This document shows, one piece after another, positions 53,595-63,874 of a DNA stretch of 64,000 nucleotides. Location: assembly GCA_913057175.1 (NCBI GenBank), contig CAJXNP010000013.1:62001-126000 (forward strand). The letters run 5' to 3'. Below the pieces are notes generated by a model. The model was not told where the DNA came from and did not search any database. It saw only the letters and a list, made by a program, of their open reading frames with translations. The translations under genes were made by a program, and so were the position numbers. The stretch is from an uncultured Cytophagales bacterium. Lineage in GTDB: Bacteria; Bacteroidota; Bacteroidia; Cytophagales; Cyclobacteriaceae. Within the stretch, counting starts at the first letter, position 1. Every line of letters starts with the position of its first letter.

Positions 53595-54815
53595 ATGAAA
53601 AAGATTATATATAAAATATTTAGCGGCCTTTTGTTAGCATCTCTTGGTATGCTAATAAGTTGTGAGGATACAGAAACGGGTGATCCCGTTGTTCACTACA
53701 TACGAGTAACAAATCCAGCTTCTTCTGATTCATTACTCGTAGCTGCAGGCCAGGGTCAAATGATTGCAATTATGGGCGAAAACCTTGGCAAGACAATGGA
53801 GGTGTGGTTTAATGATCAGCGTGCTGAACTTAATACTGCATTTATTTATGATAAGTCTATTATCACCCGGGTGCCTTCGGAAATTCCGGAAGTAGTAACG
53901 AATGAAATGAAATTAGTCTTCCAGAATGGAAGTGCCATGAATTATAATTTTTCAGTAGACATCAGTGAGCCTGTTGTACAGCGAATGAAATGCGAGTATG
54001 TTGATGAGGGTGAAACGGCTACAATTTATGGGGATTTCTTTTACGAGCCGTTGGAGGTTATGTTTAGTGGAGATATTGAAGGGGAAATTGTTTCAGTTGA
54101 AGATCAGGTGCTCGAGGTGAGAGTCCCGGCTGGCGTTCAATCGGGACCAATAACCGTTACAACGAATTTTGGATCTGTGGAGTCAATATTTTGGTTTCGT
54201 GATGATCGGAATATCATCCTTGATTTTGATAATATGTCAGGTGATGGTGGTCAGGCACCTAGTAATACAGATTTGTGGCATCCGGCTACGGGAGACTTTA
54301 ACTATGCATCAGCTTCAGTTGATGGAATTCCAAGTATCAATGGAAACTATTTACACAATCCTTATGGGTCAACTGGGTATGGAGCATGGGGTTGGAGTGA
54401 AATATGGACTGGCCAATCTACTGCGCCTGAAAATGCCAGCTTAGCGAATATTCCCGAGCAGGCTTTTGCTAATCCCAGAAATTATAGCTTGAAGTTTGAG
54501 CTCAACACGACAGGAACAATGGCGGGGGCGTGGTTTAATATATGGATAGGCAACGATATCGATAACCTTGCTGGCCGTGGTCCGGCTGATGGTCAGCCTA
54601 ATCCTGATTTATATACCTGGCAGCCTAACATTGACACCAATGGTGAATGGATGACAGTTACTATTCCATGGGAGACATTTTATGCATATGGCACAAGTGG
54701 TAATTTTGAATACGATGCAAATGGGTATGATATATCTATCGTTCTTCAGGGGCCAAACGACGCGCCAATGCAGTACTTTGCAATAGATAACGTTCGCGTA
54801 GTGCCAAATAATTAA
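53595..54815 (+). CDS. surface glycan-binding lipoprotein with TIG domains
   Basis: A 406-residue lipoprotein (LLASLGMLISC). Two immunoglobulin-like TIG/IPT domains (about 35-110 and 120-200) begin YIRVTNPASSDSLLVAAGQ and end before FWFRDDRNIILDFDNMSG. The C-terminal 200 residues form a beta-sandwich, aromatic-rich domain of the DUF4979/glycan-binding surface protein type (YGAWGWSEIWTGQS). It lies third in the locus after susC and susD and helps capture the polysaccharide. Confidence 0.85.
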   Translation: MKKIIYKIFSGLLLASLGMLISCEDTETGDPVVHYIRVTNPASSDSLLVAAGQGQMIAIMGENLGKTMEVWFNDQRAELNTAFIYDKSIITRVPSEIPEVVTNEMKLVFQNGSAMNYNFSVDISEPVVQRMKCEYVDEGETATIYGDFFYEPLEVMFSGDIEGEIVSVEDQVLEVRVPAGVQSGPITVTTNFGSVESIFWFRDDRNIILDFDNMSGDGGQAPSNTDLWHPATGDFNYASASVDGIPSINGNYLHNPYGSTGYGAWGWSEIWTGQSTAPENASLANIPEQAFANPRNYSLKFELNTTGTMAGAWFNIWIGNDIDNLAGRGPADGQPNPDLYTWQPNIDTNGEWMTVTIPWETFYAYGTSGNFEYDANGYDISIVLQGPNDAPMQYFAIDNVRVVPNN

Positions 54816-54836
54816 TTATAACAAAATCATTTAGTT

Positions 54837-56858
54837 ATGAAGAATCTTATTATAAATATTTTTTCCATCCTGGCACTGTTAGCCCTGATTACATTTTCTT
54901 CTTGTGAGGATGATGACCCGGTTAACACAAGCGAGGTTGTGCTGTCGAGTTTCGGGCCGTCAGGAGTGGAACATGGGGATGAAATTATTTTTATTGGGCA
55001 AAATCTCGACAAAGTAACGTCCGTTGTTTTGAAACCAGATATTACGGTCGATAGGAGTCAATTTATCGGTGTTTCGAGTGAGACTTTTAGATTAATCGTT
55101 CCTCAGTCTGCTGAAGCAGGAAAGGTTGTCCTTAATACTTCAAATGGTCAGATCGAATCAAAAACAGTTTTGAGTTTTAAAGTGGATGTGGTAATTACCG
55201 CTATTACACCGGAAGCAAAACCAGGTACCAATATTTTAATTTCAGGTACTAAAATAAACTGGATCGAAAGCGTCACTTTTGAAAGTGACGTAACCGTCGA
55301 AATGGATGACTTTGTAAGTCAATCTGAAACTGAGTTAGTAGTGACGGTTCCTATGGAAGCTCAATCAGGATTCCTGATTTTTTCTACAGGTGGTACCGAC
55401 CCGGTAACTTTTGCGATTGATCAGGAGTTGATTGTTACGGTTCCTACTGTAACTTCATTGAATCCTTCTTCTATCAAGCATGAGGAAAATTTGACTATTA
55501 CCGGTACCGATCTGGATTTAGTTACAGAATTGGTATTTACCCCGGAAGTCTCTATTTCATCATCAAGTTTTGTAAGTCAGTCAGAGACTGAAATCGTGGT
55601 TACAGTTCCAGCAACCGTTGAAACAGGAGCAGTGATACTTAAACAGGCATCACCAGTTGATATTGAGGTGGGAGAGCTAACCATTATACTACCTGTGGGA
55701 ACATCAGTTAGCCCATCACCTGCCGTACCAGGCGTTGATAATTTAACAATTACCGGTACGGATCTCGATTTGGTAAGCAAATTAACATTGCCGGGAAGTG
55801 TGGAAGTTAACGCCACTGAATTTATAAGTCATTCAGCAACGGAAATCGTTTTTGCAATTCCTGATGCTGCTACACAAGGCGCTATCGGCTATGAAACAAT
55901 TCATGGTTATTCAAATAATCTGGGTGTAGTGTTAAAATTGCCCTCTGCGGGAGGATTTCCAACACTCGATTATTACATATACAAAGACGGCCTTCAAAAT
56001 GGTTGGCAAGCTTGGGGAGGTTGGGGACATGTCTCTCAAGATTATGAAAATGACGAAAATGCTGCTGACGGAGACTTTGCTATCAAGTCTGTTTTCAATG
56101 ACAACTGGGGTGCCATTCAAATTAATAACGGGACAGGTGTTGATAATCCATTTGCCGGATATAATTATTTAGTCTTTTATGTTTATGTTCAAGGAGAAGA
56201 ATCTGACATTATAGCAGAACTATCAGGCTCTGGGGGTGAATATTACCCGCCACATTTTACTGGTGATCAATATCATCAAATAGTTGTTCCTTTAGCTGAG
56301 TTGCCTGGTTTTGGATCTCCAATAGGTCAGTTGCATATTAAAAACAACAATCCAGACGCAGGGACAAATAATACCATTGTTTTTGTCGATGAGATTGGGT
56401 TGACAGTGGACATGCCGGAGGCACCATTTGAAGCGCCAGATACTTACATATACAAAGATGCATTGGATGCAGGATGGCAGGCCTGGGATGGCTGGGGTCA
56501 TTCAAGCAAGGACTGGGAGAGCGGAAATAATACTTTCCAGGGTTCAGCTTCCATTGAAGTGACATATAATGATAACTGGGGTGCTCTTCAAATTCATCCA
56601 TTAAGCAGCACAGCTTTGGTTGGTTATTCAGAATTGGTTCTTTACGTTTACTTTGAATCTGATGGTAATTATGCTGTTCAATTCAACGATGGAGCTGAAG
56701 CATCATTTGCTGTTACTGGTGGAGAGTACAATAAAATTGTTATTGACTTAAGTGGCTATTCAGCAGAAACAGCAAACCTCAATGAACTTCGATTTAAAAA
56801 CTACGGAACAACTCAAAATCATACAGTTTATATTGATGAAATTGGGTTGAACTTCTAA
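54837..56858 (+). CDS. large surface glycan-binding lipoprotein, four TIG repeats and a duplicated C-terminal module
   Basis: A 673-residue lipoprotein (LALITFSSC). Four TIG-like repeats are seen, each with a NLTITGTDLDLV-like or ISGTKIN-like core followed by ETELVVTVP. After residue 375 there are two copies of a module of about 130 residues, starting YIYKDGLQNGWQAWGGWGH (near 379) and YIYKDALDAGWQAWDGWGH (near 535), each with DNWGA(I/L)QI. The aromatic-rich repeat is probably a carbohydrate-binding domain present twice to raise avidity. It is the last gene before a strong terminator. Confidence 0.85.
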   Translation: MKNLIINIFSILALLALITFSSCEDDDPVNTSEVVLSSFGPSGVEHGDEIIFIGQNLDKVTSVVLKPDITVDRSQFIGVSSETFRLIVPQSAEAGKVVLNTSNGQIESKTVLSFKVDVVITAITPEAKPGTNILISGTKINWIESVTFESDVTVEMDDFVSQSETELVVTVPMEAQSGFLIFSTGGTDPVTFAIDQELIVTVPTVTSLNPSSIKHEENLTITGTDLDLVTELVFTPEVSISSSSFVSQSETEIVVTVPATVETGAVILKQASPVDIEVGELTIILPVGTSVSPSPAVPGVDNLTITGTDLDLVSKLTLPGSVEVNATEFISHSATEIVFAIPDAATQGAIGYETIHGYSNNLGVVLKLPSAGGFPTLDYYIYKDGLQNGWQAWGGWGHVSQDYENDENAADGDFAIKSVFNDNWGAIQINNGTGVDNPFAGYNYLVFYVYVQGEESDIIAELSGSGGEYYPPHFTGDQYHQIVVPLAELPGFGSPIGQLHIKNNNPDAGTNNTIVFVDEIGLTVDMPEAPFEAPDTYIYKDALDAGWQAWDGWGHSSKDWESGNNTFQGSASIEVTYNDNWGALQIHPLSSTALVGYSELVLYVYFESDGNYAVQFNDGAEASFAVTGGEYNKIVIDLSGYSAETANLNELRFKNYGTTQNHTVYIDEIGLNF

Positions 56859-56876
56859 TAAAAATTGATTTTTATT

Positions 56877-56912
56877 AAAAGCCATCACATTTAAGGTGTG
56901 ATGGCTTTTTTT
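56877..56912 (+). terminator. rho-independent terminator of the susCD operon
   Basis: GCCATCACA-N7-TGTGATGGC is a perfect 9-bp stem, preceded by AAAA and followed by TTTTTTT, 22 bases after the last gene. The symmetry also allows weak action on the minus strand. Confidence 0.93.
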
Positions 56913-57046
56913 CTTTACTAAACCACCAAAATAGAATAGCTTTGAAAACACTAAAGCTTTAATTTTCCTTTTTTTTGAAGAGGGTAAATTATTAAAGGTA
57001 ACATCTTTAAGTGCTTTAATTTTGGTATGTGATAGATTTATACTTT

Positions 57047-60000
57047 ATGTTTAGGTACCTACTCTATATCTTATTTGTGATATTATTCTTTTCCTGTTCT
57101 TCCAAAAAAAATGAAACACTATTTTCTTTGGTGCCCTCAAAAGACACAGGAATTGAATTCACTAACGCAATTCATGAAACCGAAATCAGCAATATATTCA
57201 ACTACGAGTATTTCTACAATGGCGGGGGTGTAGCCGTTGGCGATATCAATAATGATGGCCTAACCGATATTTATTTTACTTCCAATATTTTTGGCAATAA
57301 ACTATACCTGAACCAAGGAGATTTTCGGTTTAAAGACATAACCGATCAATCGAATACTGGCTGTGAAGTGGGGTGGAAGACAGGTGTTTCCATGGTTGAT
57401 ATTAATAGTGATGGGCTTCTTGATATTTATGTGTGTCGTTCTGCAAGCCCGGAAACAGATAGGCGAAAGAATATTCTTTTAGTAAATAACGGGGATTTGA
57501 CCTTCACTGAAAAAGCCAATGAATATAATCTGGATGATGCCTCTTTTTCAACTCATTCTGCTTTTTTTGACTACGACAATGATGGTGATCTGGATTTATT
57601 TTTACTGAACCACTCGCGGCTGCCGCTCTCAAATTCTTACAGCATTGAAAAACGTTATGATAACAAAAGGGTAAATTATGTTGGCAATAAGTTGTATCGG
57701 AATGATATCCTTGAAAGTGGTGTGTTTTCCGATGTCAGCGACTCATTGGGCATCTATGGCCCGGTTTCTAATTATGGCTTAGGTATTGCGGTAGGCGATC
57801 TAAATAAGGACGGCTGGCCTGACGTTTACACTTCCAATGACTATACAGAAAAGGACAAACTCTATTTAAACAAAAATGGGAAATTCTTTAACGAAGTGAG
57901 CGACAGCTTATTAACGAGCATGTCTGTTTCATCGATGGGTGTGGATATAGCTGATCTAAATAACGATGGATTATTGGATATTATCAGTTTGGACATGTTG
58001 CCCGAGTACAATGATCAACAAAAGGGATTTTTCTGGCAACACAAATACGAAGTGTATGAGACAATGGTTGAGCGGGGACTACACCACCAATACATGCGAA
58101 ACATGGTACACATTAACAACGGTGATGGCACATTTAGCGAAATAGGGGAATTATTAAAGATGTCAAACACAGACTGGAGTTGGGCGCCTTTGATAGCCGA
58201 TTTCGATAACGATGGAAAACAGGATGTATTTATCACCAATGGTTTTAAAAAGAATTTCAACTCCAATGATTTTTTGAAAATCCAGGGAGAACTTATTGGA
58301 AGGATCAAACAAGGAAAGAGTGCAGAAAGTCTCATTGATATTCTGGAGCTGCTGCCCGAATATAAAGAACACGACTACATGTTTCGAAATTTAGGAGGCC
58401 TTCAATTCACGGATGTTTCGGAAGAATGGGGGTTTGATCAACCTACGCTTTCAAACGGAGTTGCATATGCTGATCTTGACAACGATGGTGATTTGGATTT
58501 GGTTATCAATTGTATTGACAATGAAGCGTTGATTTACCGAAATAACTCCAAGAGCAAAGAGAATAACTATTTGAAGATTGCTTTGGAGGGGAATAACCAA
58601 AATCCTAAGGGCATTGGCGCCGAATTGACCGTCTATCTGGGAGATAACAAAATGTTTCGGAATGTCAATCCCTACCGTGGATTTCAGTCCTCGGTTGAAT
58701 CGAGCTTGTCGTTTGGTTTGGGCAAAGCCCAAAGTATCGACTCCATGAAAGTGCTTTGGCCTGATGGAAGAACACAGAAATTAGTCAATATCCCAGCTAA
58801 TCAAAATATTCTTCTCAAATACGAAAATGCTACGGAACGAGGGTCAATTGAGCTTGGAATTGAACAAAATAAATTTTTTAAGAAAACCAGTACAATTCCT
58901 TTCCTACATAAGGAAAACAATTTCGTGGATTTTAAATCCCAACCGCTGCTCCCGAGAATGTATTCTACACAGGGTCCTGCTGCGGCGATAGGAGACGTAA
59001 ATGCCGACGGATTGAATGATCTGTTTATTGGAGGTGCAAAAGGGCAGCCCGGAAATATGTTCCTTCAGACATCTTCAGGTGAGTATCGAGAATTCTCGTC
59101 TTCCATTTTTAAATCGGACATGATTTCTGAAGATATCGATGCGGTGTTTTTTGATATGGATGGGGATGACGACTTGGATTTATATGTAGTAAGTGGTGGA
59201 AATGAATTTCAACAGGAAGATACTTTTTTACAAGATAGATTGTACGAAAATATAGGAGGTGGAAGATTAGTCAAAAAAGTACTACCAACAATGCTGATGA
59301 GTGGTTCTTGTGTAAGACCTGCTGATATCGATCAGGATGGGGATCTTGATTTGTTTGTAGGAGGTAGGGTTGTTCCCGGCAGGTATCCCGAAACACCGAC
59401 CAGTTATATCTTGATCAACGATGGAGCCGGGAATTTCTCGATAGGCACAGAAACAATAGCTTCTTTTCTTTCAAAAATAGGAATGGTAACGGATGCGTCC
59501 TGGCTCGACTTAAACGACGATAGTTATCCGGATTTAATCATTGTGGGTGAATGGATGCCGGTTACGATTTGCATCAATGAAAACGGTCAGTTGGTTAACA
59601 AGAGCCATGAGTTCATATCGGGGCAAACGGAAGGCTGGTGGAATTGTCTATTGGTTGAAGATTTCGATAGTGACGGTGACCAGGATTTTGTTGCTGGAAA
59701 TTTCGGGTTGAATTATCAATATAAAGCATCAACTGACGAACCTGTGTCGCTGTATTTTGGAGACTACGACGACAATGGGGAAATTGATCCTTTGTTGAAT
59801 TATTTCATCGGAGATAAGAGCTTCCCAATGCCTTTGAGGGATGAGTTGTTAGACCAGGTGCCAGCTTTTAATCAAAGGTTTCCCGATTACAAATCATATA
59901 CAACAGCAACAATAGAAAACATACTAACTGAAAGGGAATTGGACAATTCAGGCGTTTATAAAGCATACAATTTCCAAAGTTCTTTGTTTTTGAATAACGG

Positions 60001-60337
60001 AGACTCCTTTGCGATAAAATCACTTCCAATCCAGGCTCAATATTCCCCTGTTATGGCACTGGCGATTATGGACGTAAATGCTGATGAAATCCCTGATTTA
60101 ATAACCGGTGGTAACATCTCTGCTATGAATGCTCGTCTTGGTGTAGCAACCGGTAATTACGGATTTGTATTTACCGGTGATGGATCCGGAGATTTTAAAT
60201 TCATTTCACCGACCAGATCCGGAATATCTGTCAAAGGGGATGTTCGAAAAATTATCAGGGATGAAAACAGGCTGATCTTTGTAATGAATAATAAAAGTCC
60301 TGTGGTATATGAATTGATCAAAGAGAACTACTTATAA
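57047..60337 (+). CDS. FG-GAP/VCBS repeat lipoprotein with ASPIC/UnbV domain
   Basis: A protein of about 1096 residues. The ATG at 57047 is preferred to the GTG at 57029 because it gives a clean lipoprotein signal (FRYLLYILFVILFFSC). Many FG-GAP repeats with calcium-binding DxNxDGxxD loops follow (DINNDGLTDIYF, DYDNDGDLDLFL, DLNNDGLLDIIS). Residues 510-600 hold an ASPIC/UnbV domain (PKGIGAELTVYLGD...DSMKVLWPDGR). A beta-propeller role in binding or presenting glycans is likely. Such genes are frequent in Bacteroidota sugar loci. Confidence 0.87.
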   Translation: MFRYLLYILFVILFFSCSSKKNETLFSLVPSKDTGIEFTNAIHETEISNIFNYEYFYNGGGVAVGDINNDGLTDIYFTSNIFGNKLYLNQGDFRFKDITDQSNTGCEVGWKTGVSMVDINSDGLLDIYVCRSASPETDRRKNILLVNNGDLTFTEKANEYNLDDASFSTHSAFFDYDNDGDLDLFLLNHSRLPLSNSYSIEKRYDNKRVNYVGNKLYRNDILESGVFSDVSDSLGIYGPVSNYGLGIAVGDLNKDGWPDVYTSNDYTEKDKLYLNKNGKFFNEVSDSLLTSMSVSSMGVDIADLNNDGLLDIISLDMLPEYNDQQKGFFWQHKYEVYETMVERGLHHQYMRNMVHINNGDGTFSEIGELLKMSNTDWSWAPLIADFDNDGKQDVFITNGFKKNFNSNDFLKIQGELIGRIKQGKSAESLIDILELLPEYKEHDYMFRNLGGLQFTDVSEEWGFDQPTLSNGVAYADLDNDGDLDLVINCIDNEALIYRNNSKSKENNYLKIALEGNNQNPKGIGAELTVYLGDNKMFRNVNPYRGFQSSVESSLSFGLGKAQSIDSMKVLWPDGRTQKLVNIPANQNILLKYENATERGSIELGIEQNKFFKKTSTIPFLHKENNFVDFKSQPLLPRMYSTQGPAAAIGDVNADGLNDLFIGGAKGQPGNMFLQTSSGEYREFSSSIFKSDMISEDIDAVFFDMDGDDDLDLYVVSGGNEFQQEDTFLQDRLYENIGGGRLVKKVLPTMLMSGSCVRPADIDQDGDLDLFVGGRVVPGRYPETPTSYILINDGAGNFSIGTETIASFLSKIGMVTDASWLDLNDDSYPDLIIVGEWMPVTICINENGQLVNKSHEFISGQTEGWWNCLLVEDFDSDGDQDFVAGNFGLNYQYKASTDEPVSLYFGDYDDNGEIDPLLNYFIGDKSFPMPLRDELLDQVPAFNQRFPDYKSYTTATIENILTERELDNSGVYKAYNFQSSLFLNNGDSFAIKSLPIQAQYSPVMALAIMDVNADEIPDLITGGNISAMNARLGVATGNYGFVFTGDGSGDFKFISPTRSGISVKGDVRKIIRDENRLIFVMNNKSPVVYELIKENYL

Positions 60338-60547
60338 AATTCAATGTGATGTAATTCACTTATCGAAAAATTATGTCATTAACCGTGTTACACATGATGG
60401 AAATTAATTGAAACCCTATTTGAAGAATTTTTTAGGAACTTGTAACAGCATAATTTATTGCCCGATAAATTTCTAAATACCATGCTAATAGATGATAAAT
60501 CGTTAATTTTTTCTTATTTAGCAAAATGACTATTTAATCAACTCTAA

Positions 60548-61747
60548 ATGCTTAGAATCTACCCAATAATTACGTTCATGTTACTTTTAGCATGTACAAC
60601 TGAGAAGGATCATTCCAAACTCGATAAACTAAATCAGATCGTTCAGCAATCGCTTGACAAAGCAATTCCCCAATACATTGCCCTTGAACACTCAGTCCCA
60701 GACACCCTGATGCCCCGTTCGGCCAATCCGGATGGTTCGCTTATGACCAATGAATCCGGATGGTGGACCAGTGGTTTTTTCCCAGGTAGTTTATGGTATT
60801 TATATGAGTATTCCGATCAAGATACTTTGCTTGAATTGGCAAGGAAAAGAACGCATCAGATCGAGGAGGAAAAGCTGAATATCTTTGATCATGACATTGG
60901 TTTTAAAATGTATTGCAGCTATGGTAATGGTTTAAGAATATCAGGAGATACAAGTTATATTCCCATATTACTGCAATCGGCAGAAACACTTACCAAAAGA
61001 TTTAAACCGGAAGTGGGTCTGATCCGCTCCTGGGGTGAAATCGATGGAGAATCCGACTACCTGGTTATTGTGGATAACATGATGAACCTGGAATTACTTT
61101 TTTGGGCATCCAGACAAAGCGGTGATCAAAAGTATTACGACATTGCTGTTTCACATGCTGATAATACAATTAAAAACCACTATCGGGAAGATGGAAGCTC
61201 CTGGCATGTAGTTGATTACAATCCTGAAACAGGTGAAGTCACCACCAAAAAGACGGCACAAGGATATGCGGACAATTCTTCATGGGCGAGAGGTCAATCG
61301 TGGGGATTGTACGGGTATGTAATGTGTTATCGTGAAACGGAATTGCAACGATACCTCGATCATGCGGTTAAAATAGCGGACTTTTTAGTGAATCATCCTA
61401 ATCTTCCCGAGGACAAAGTTCCTTTTTGGGATTTTAATGCACCAGATATTCCGGATGCCTTAAGGGATGCATCTGCAGGAGCGATCATGGCTTCGGCCTT
61501 AATAGAATTAAGTGATTATGTTGATGGGGCTAAGAAGGAACAGTATTTGAACACAGCTGAAACCATTATCCAAACGTTGAGCAGTGAAGAGTACAGAGCA
61601 GAAGAAGGCGAGAATAACAACTTTTTACTCATGCATTCTGTTGGTCATAAACCTGCAAATAGTGAGGTCGACGTTCCGCTGAGTTATGCCGATTACTATT
61701 ATATTGAAGCAATGATGAGGTACCTACAACACAATCAGGATATATAA
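60548..61747 (+). CDS. GH88 family unsaturated uronyl hydrolase, lipoprotein
   Basis: A 399-residue lipoprotein (FMLLLAC) of glycoside hydrolase family 88, which removes the unsaturated uronic acid left at the non-reducing end after a polysaccharide lyase has acted. The two expected catalytic aspartates are Asp116 (FDHDIGFKMYCSYG) and Asp176 (VIVDNMMNLELLFWAS). The motif WWTSGFFPGSLWYL is the usual substrate platform. No polysaccharide lyase is in the window, so the lyase must be beyond the right end or elsewhere. FucP follows 31 bases later. Confidence 0.92.
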   Translation: MLRIYPIITFMLLLACTTEKDHSKLDKLNQIVQQSLDKAIPQYIALEHSVPDTLMPRSANPDGSLMTNESGWWTSGFFPGSLWYLYEYSDQDTLLELARKRTHQIEEEKLNIFDHDIGFKMYCSYGNGLRISGDTSYIPILLQSAETLTKRFKPEVGLIRSWGEIDGESDYLVIVDNMMNLELLFWASRQSGDQKYYDIAVSHADNTIKNHYREDGSSWHVVDYNPETGEVTTKKTAQGYADNSSWARGQSWGLYGYVMCYRETELQRYLDHAVKIADFLVNHPNLPEDKVPFWDFNAPDIPDALRDASAGAIMASALIELSDYVDGAKKEQYLNTAETIIQTLSSEEYRAEEGENNNFLLMHSVGHKPANSEVDVPLSYADYYYIEAMMRYLQHNQDI

Positions 61748-61778
61748 GTCTTAAGTTCTATTTTCAGATCCTTTCACT

Positions 61779-63068
61779 ATGAGTTCGCAGGAAGATAATG
61801 TTAAATTTTTGAGTAGGAAGAATCTCCTTCCTTTCATCCTAATCACCAGTCTGTTTTTCCTTTGGGGTATTGCCAATAACATGACGGACACCCTGTTGTC
61901 TGCTTTCAAGCGGATAATGAGCATGACTGATTTTCAAACGTCCTGGATCCAGGTGGCATTTTATGGATCTTATTTTTGCCTTGCGCTTCCAGCTGCCATT
62001 TATATTAAGAAATATACTTACAAATCAGGTGTGCTTTTGGGCCTGGGATTATTTGCCCTGGGTTCGTTTATGTTTTATCCGGCTAGTCTGACAATGAAGT
62101 ACGGACACTTTTTATTTTCCCTTTATGTATTGGCAGGTGGACTTTCTATCCTTGAAACGACGGCTAACCCTTATATTATCGCAATGGGTCCTGAAAAAAC
62201 AGGTACCATAAGGTTAAATCTGGCACAGTCATTTAACCCCATTGGATCACTGACTGGTATTTTACTTAGTAAAATTTTCATATTATCCCATTTAAATCCG
62301 GCGACAGAGGTAGAAAGAGCTACCATGCCAACAGAGCAATTGAAAGCCATTCAATCAGCAGAATTGAATGCAGTTATCGGCCCGTATATAGGTGTAGCGG
62401 TGTTCCTGGTTTTTCTTTGGTTTGTTATCAAATTTGTCAAAATGCCTAAAGCATCTGATGCCGGCTCTGAGCTAAACCTCATTCCAACATTTAAAAGATT
62501 GATCCAAACACCTCATTATATTTGGGGAGTGGTAGCGCAATTTTTTTATATGGGTGCTCAGTTGGGAACTTGGTCTTTTACCATTCGATATGTCATGCAG
62601 GAGTTAAACCTCAATGAGGACGATGCAGCTACCTATTATTTTTATGCCATTGTATTATTTACTATCTCACGTTTCGTCTTCACATTTTTAATGCGTTTTA
62701 TCTCCGCCAGGGTTTTACTTATGATTGCAGCTTTAATTGGAACTACCTGTGCAGCTATTGTGATCTTGGGATCAGGTTATGTTGCTGTTTATGCATTGAT
62801 TGGAATTTCTTTTAACCTTTCTCTTATGTTCCCGACAATATTTGGTCTGGCGGTGAGAGGATTAGGCAATGATACCAAAATTGGTGGAGCTGGGGTGATC
62901 ATGGCGATTTTGGGCGGTGCAGTATTCCCATCTGTTCAGGCATTGATCTCTGATGCTACCAACATCCACACCTCTTTTGTGGTCCCATTAGGGTGCTTCA
63001 TTGTCGTTGCTATTTTCGGTGCAACAGGAGCGAAACTTGAACCTGAGTTAAAAGAAGCGATGGAGTAA
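61779..63068 (+). CDS. fucP: FucP-type sugar:H+ symporter (MFS)
   Basis: A 429-residue transporter with about 12 membrane helices. The FucP signature LFFLWGIANNMTDTLLSAFK lies at the first helix, with QTSWIQVAFYGSYFCLALPAAI at the second, and ETTANPYIIAMGPEK in the middle of the N-terminal half. The family imports L-fucose and related sugars with protons. The exact sugar cannot be decided. It is likely cotranscribed with the GH88 gene. Confidence 0.9.
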   Translation: MSSQEDNVKFLSRKNLLPFILITSLFFLWGIANNMTDTLLSAFKRIMSMTDFQTSWIQVAFYGSYFCLALPAAIYIKKYTYKSGVLLGLGLFALGSFMFYPASLTMKYGHFLFSLYVLAGGLSILETTANPYIIAMGPEKTGTIRLNLAQSFNPIGSLTGILLSKIFILSHLNPATEVERATMPTEQLKAIQSAELNAVIGPYIGVAVFLVFLWFVIKFVKMPKASDAGSELNLIPTFKRLIQTPHYIWGVVAQFFYMGAQLGTWSFTIRYVMQELNLNEDDAATYYFYAIVLFTISRFVFTFLMRFISARVLLMIAALIGTTCAAIVILGSGYVAVYALIGISFNLSLMFPTIFGLAVRGLGNDTKIGGAGVIMAILGGAVFPSVQALISDATNIHTSFVVPLGCFIVVAIFGATGAKLEPELKEAME

Positions 63069-63220
63069 ATTCAGGAGATTAAAGATTCCAAAGAACGTCT
63101 TTTAATTTTCAAAAATACTTATATATAAAGTTAATCTTAGCGATTTTTCCTTCTCTAAAATACGAGTGTGATGTGAAAGATCATTCCTAACATTATGATA
63201 ATATTTAAGTATATTTAACT

Positions 63221-63391
63221 ATGGAAAAGAAAATTAAAGAACTTTTTGAATTTGCCGCAGATCACGAGATCATGATTCAAAACATGAATAAAAGATTAAA
63301 GCTCGTAGAGAGTGTAGGTATTATTATATCAATAGCTTCCATTTCGGCGCTTGTTGGATTAATTGTGGTGTTAGCAAATAGTAGTATTTAA
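63221..63391 (+). CDS. small membrane protein, 56 residues, not in the ORF track
   Basis: ATG at 63221 to TAA at 63391. The N-terminal half is a charged helix (EKKIKELFEFAADHEIMIQN), and the C-terminal half is one membrane helix (VGIIISIASISALVGLIVVLA). The preceding AT-rich sequence has TATATTTA (63211-63218) as a weak promoter-like box. No family is recognised. Confidence 0.55.
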   Translation: MEKKIKELFEFAADHEIMIQNMNKRLKLVESVGIIISIASISALVGLIVVLANSSI

Positions 63392-63430
63392 GTAACTAAT
63401 TGCTATAATTTTTCTTTAGAATTGGACACA

Positions 63431-63781
63431 ATGTCATATATGATTAAGCGCTATTGCAAGACTCTCCAACTCAAAGACGATCCAAAACTCATCGAACAAT
63501 ACAAAAAAGTCCATGGATCAGGGGCGGTCTGGCCTGAAATCACAAAAGGGATGAAGGATGTTGGGATTGTGGATATGGAAATTTACATCTATGGAAGTCG
63601 GCTATTCATGATCATGGACACCATACCTGAATTTGATCACGACAAAGCGATGGCCGAACTTGCCCAAAAGCCTCGCCAGTCTGAATGGGAAGCATTCGTT
63701 TCCAAATTTCAGCAAACCTCATCAGATTCATCAGCCGATGCAAAGTGGCAAATGATGGAAAGGATTTACAAGATGGATTGA
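63431..63781 (+). CDS. L-rhamnose mutarotase family protein
   Basis: A 116-residue protein from the ATG at 63431 (the ORF track uses a TTG at 63422; ATG 63440 is also possible). The RhaM/DUF718 pattern is clear: YCKTLQLKDDP, then YKKVHGSGAVWPEI with the active-site His, EIYIYGSRLFMIMD and the end AKWQMMERIYKMD. It interconverts anomers of L-rhamnose or, in Bacteroidota fucose loci, probably L-fucose. It follows FucP, which fits deoxysugar catabolism. Confidence 0.88.
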   Translation: MSYMIKRYCKTLQLKDDPKLIEQYKKVHGSGAVWPEITKGMKDVGIVDMEIYIYGSRLFMIMDTIPEFDHDKAMAELAQKPRQSEWEAFVSKFQQTSSDSSADAKWQMMERIYKMD

Positions 63782-63874
63782 TATCCCCTGTACGATCTTT
63801 TGCAGTTTTGGACATCGATCAAAACAGCATCACGTACATAAAGTTAAGTGATCAGTGAAACCTGAAAAACTAGT

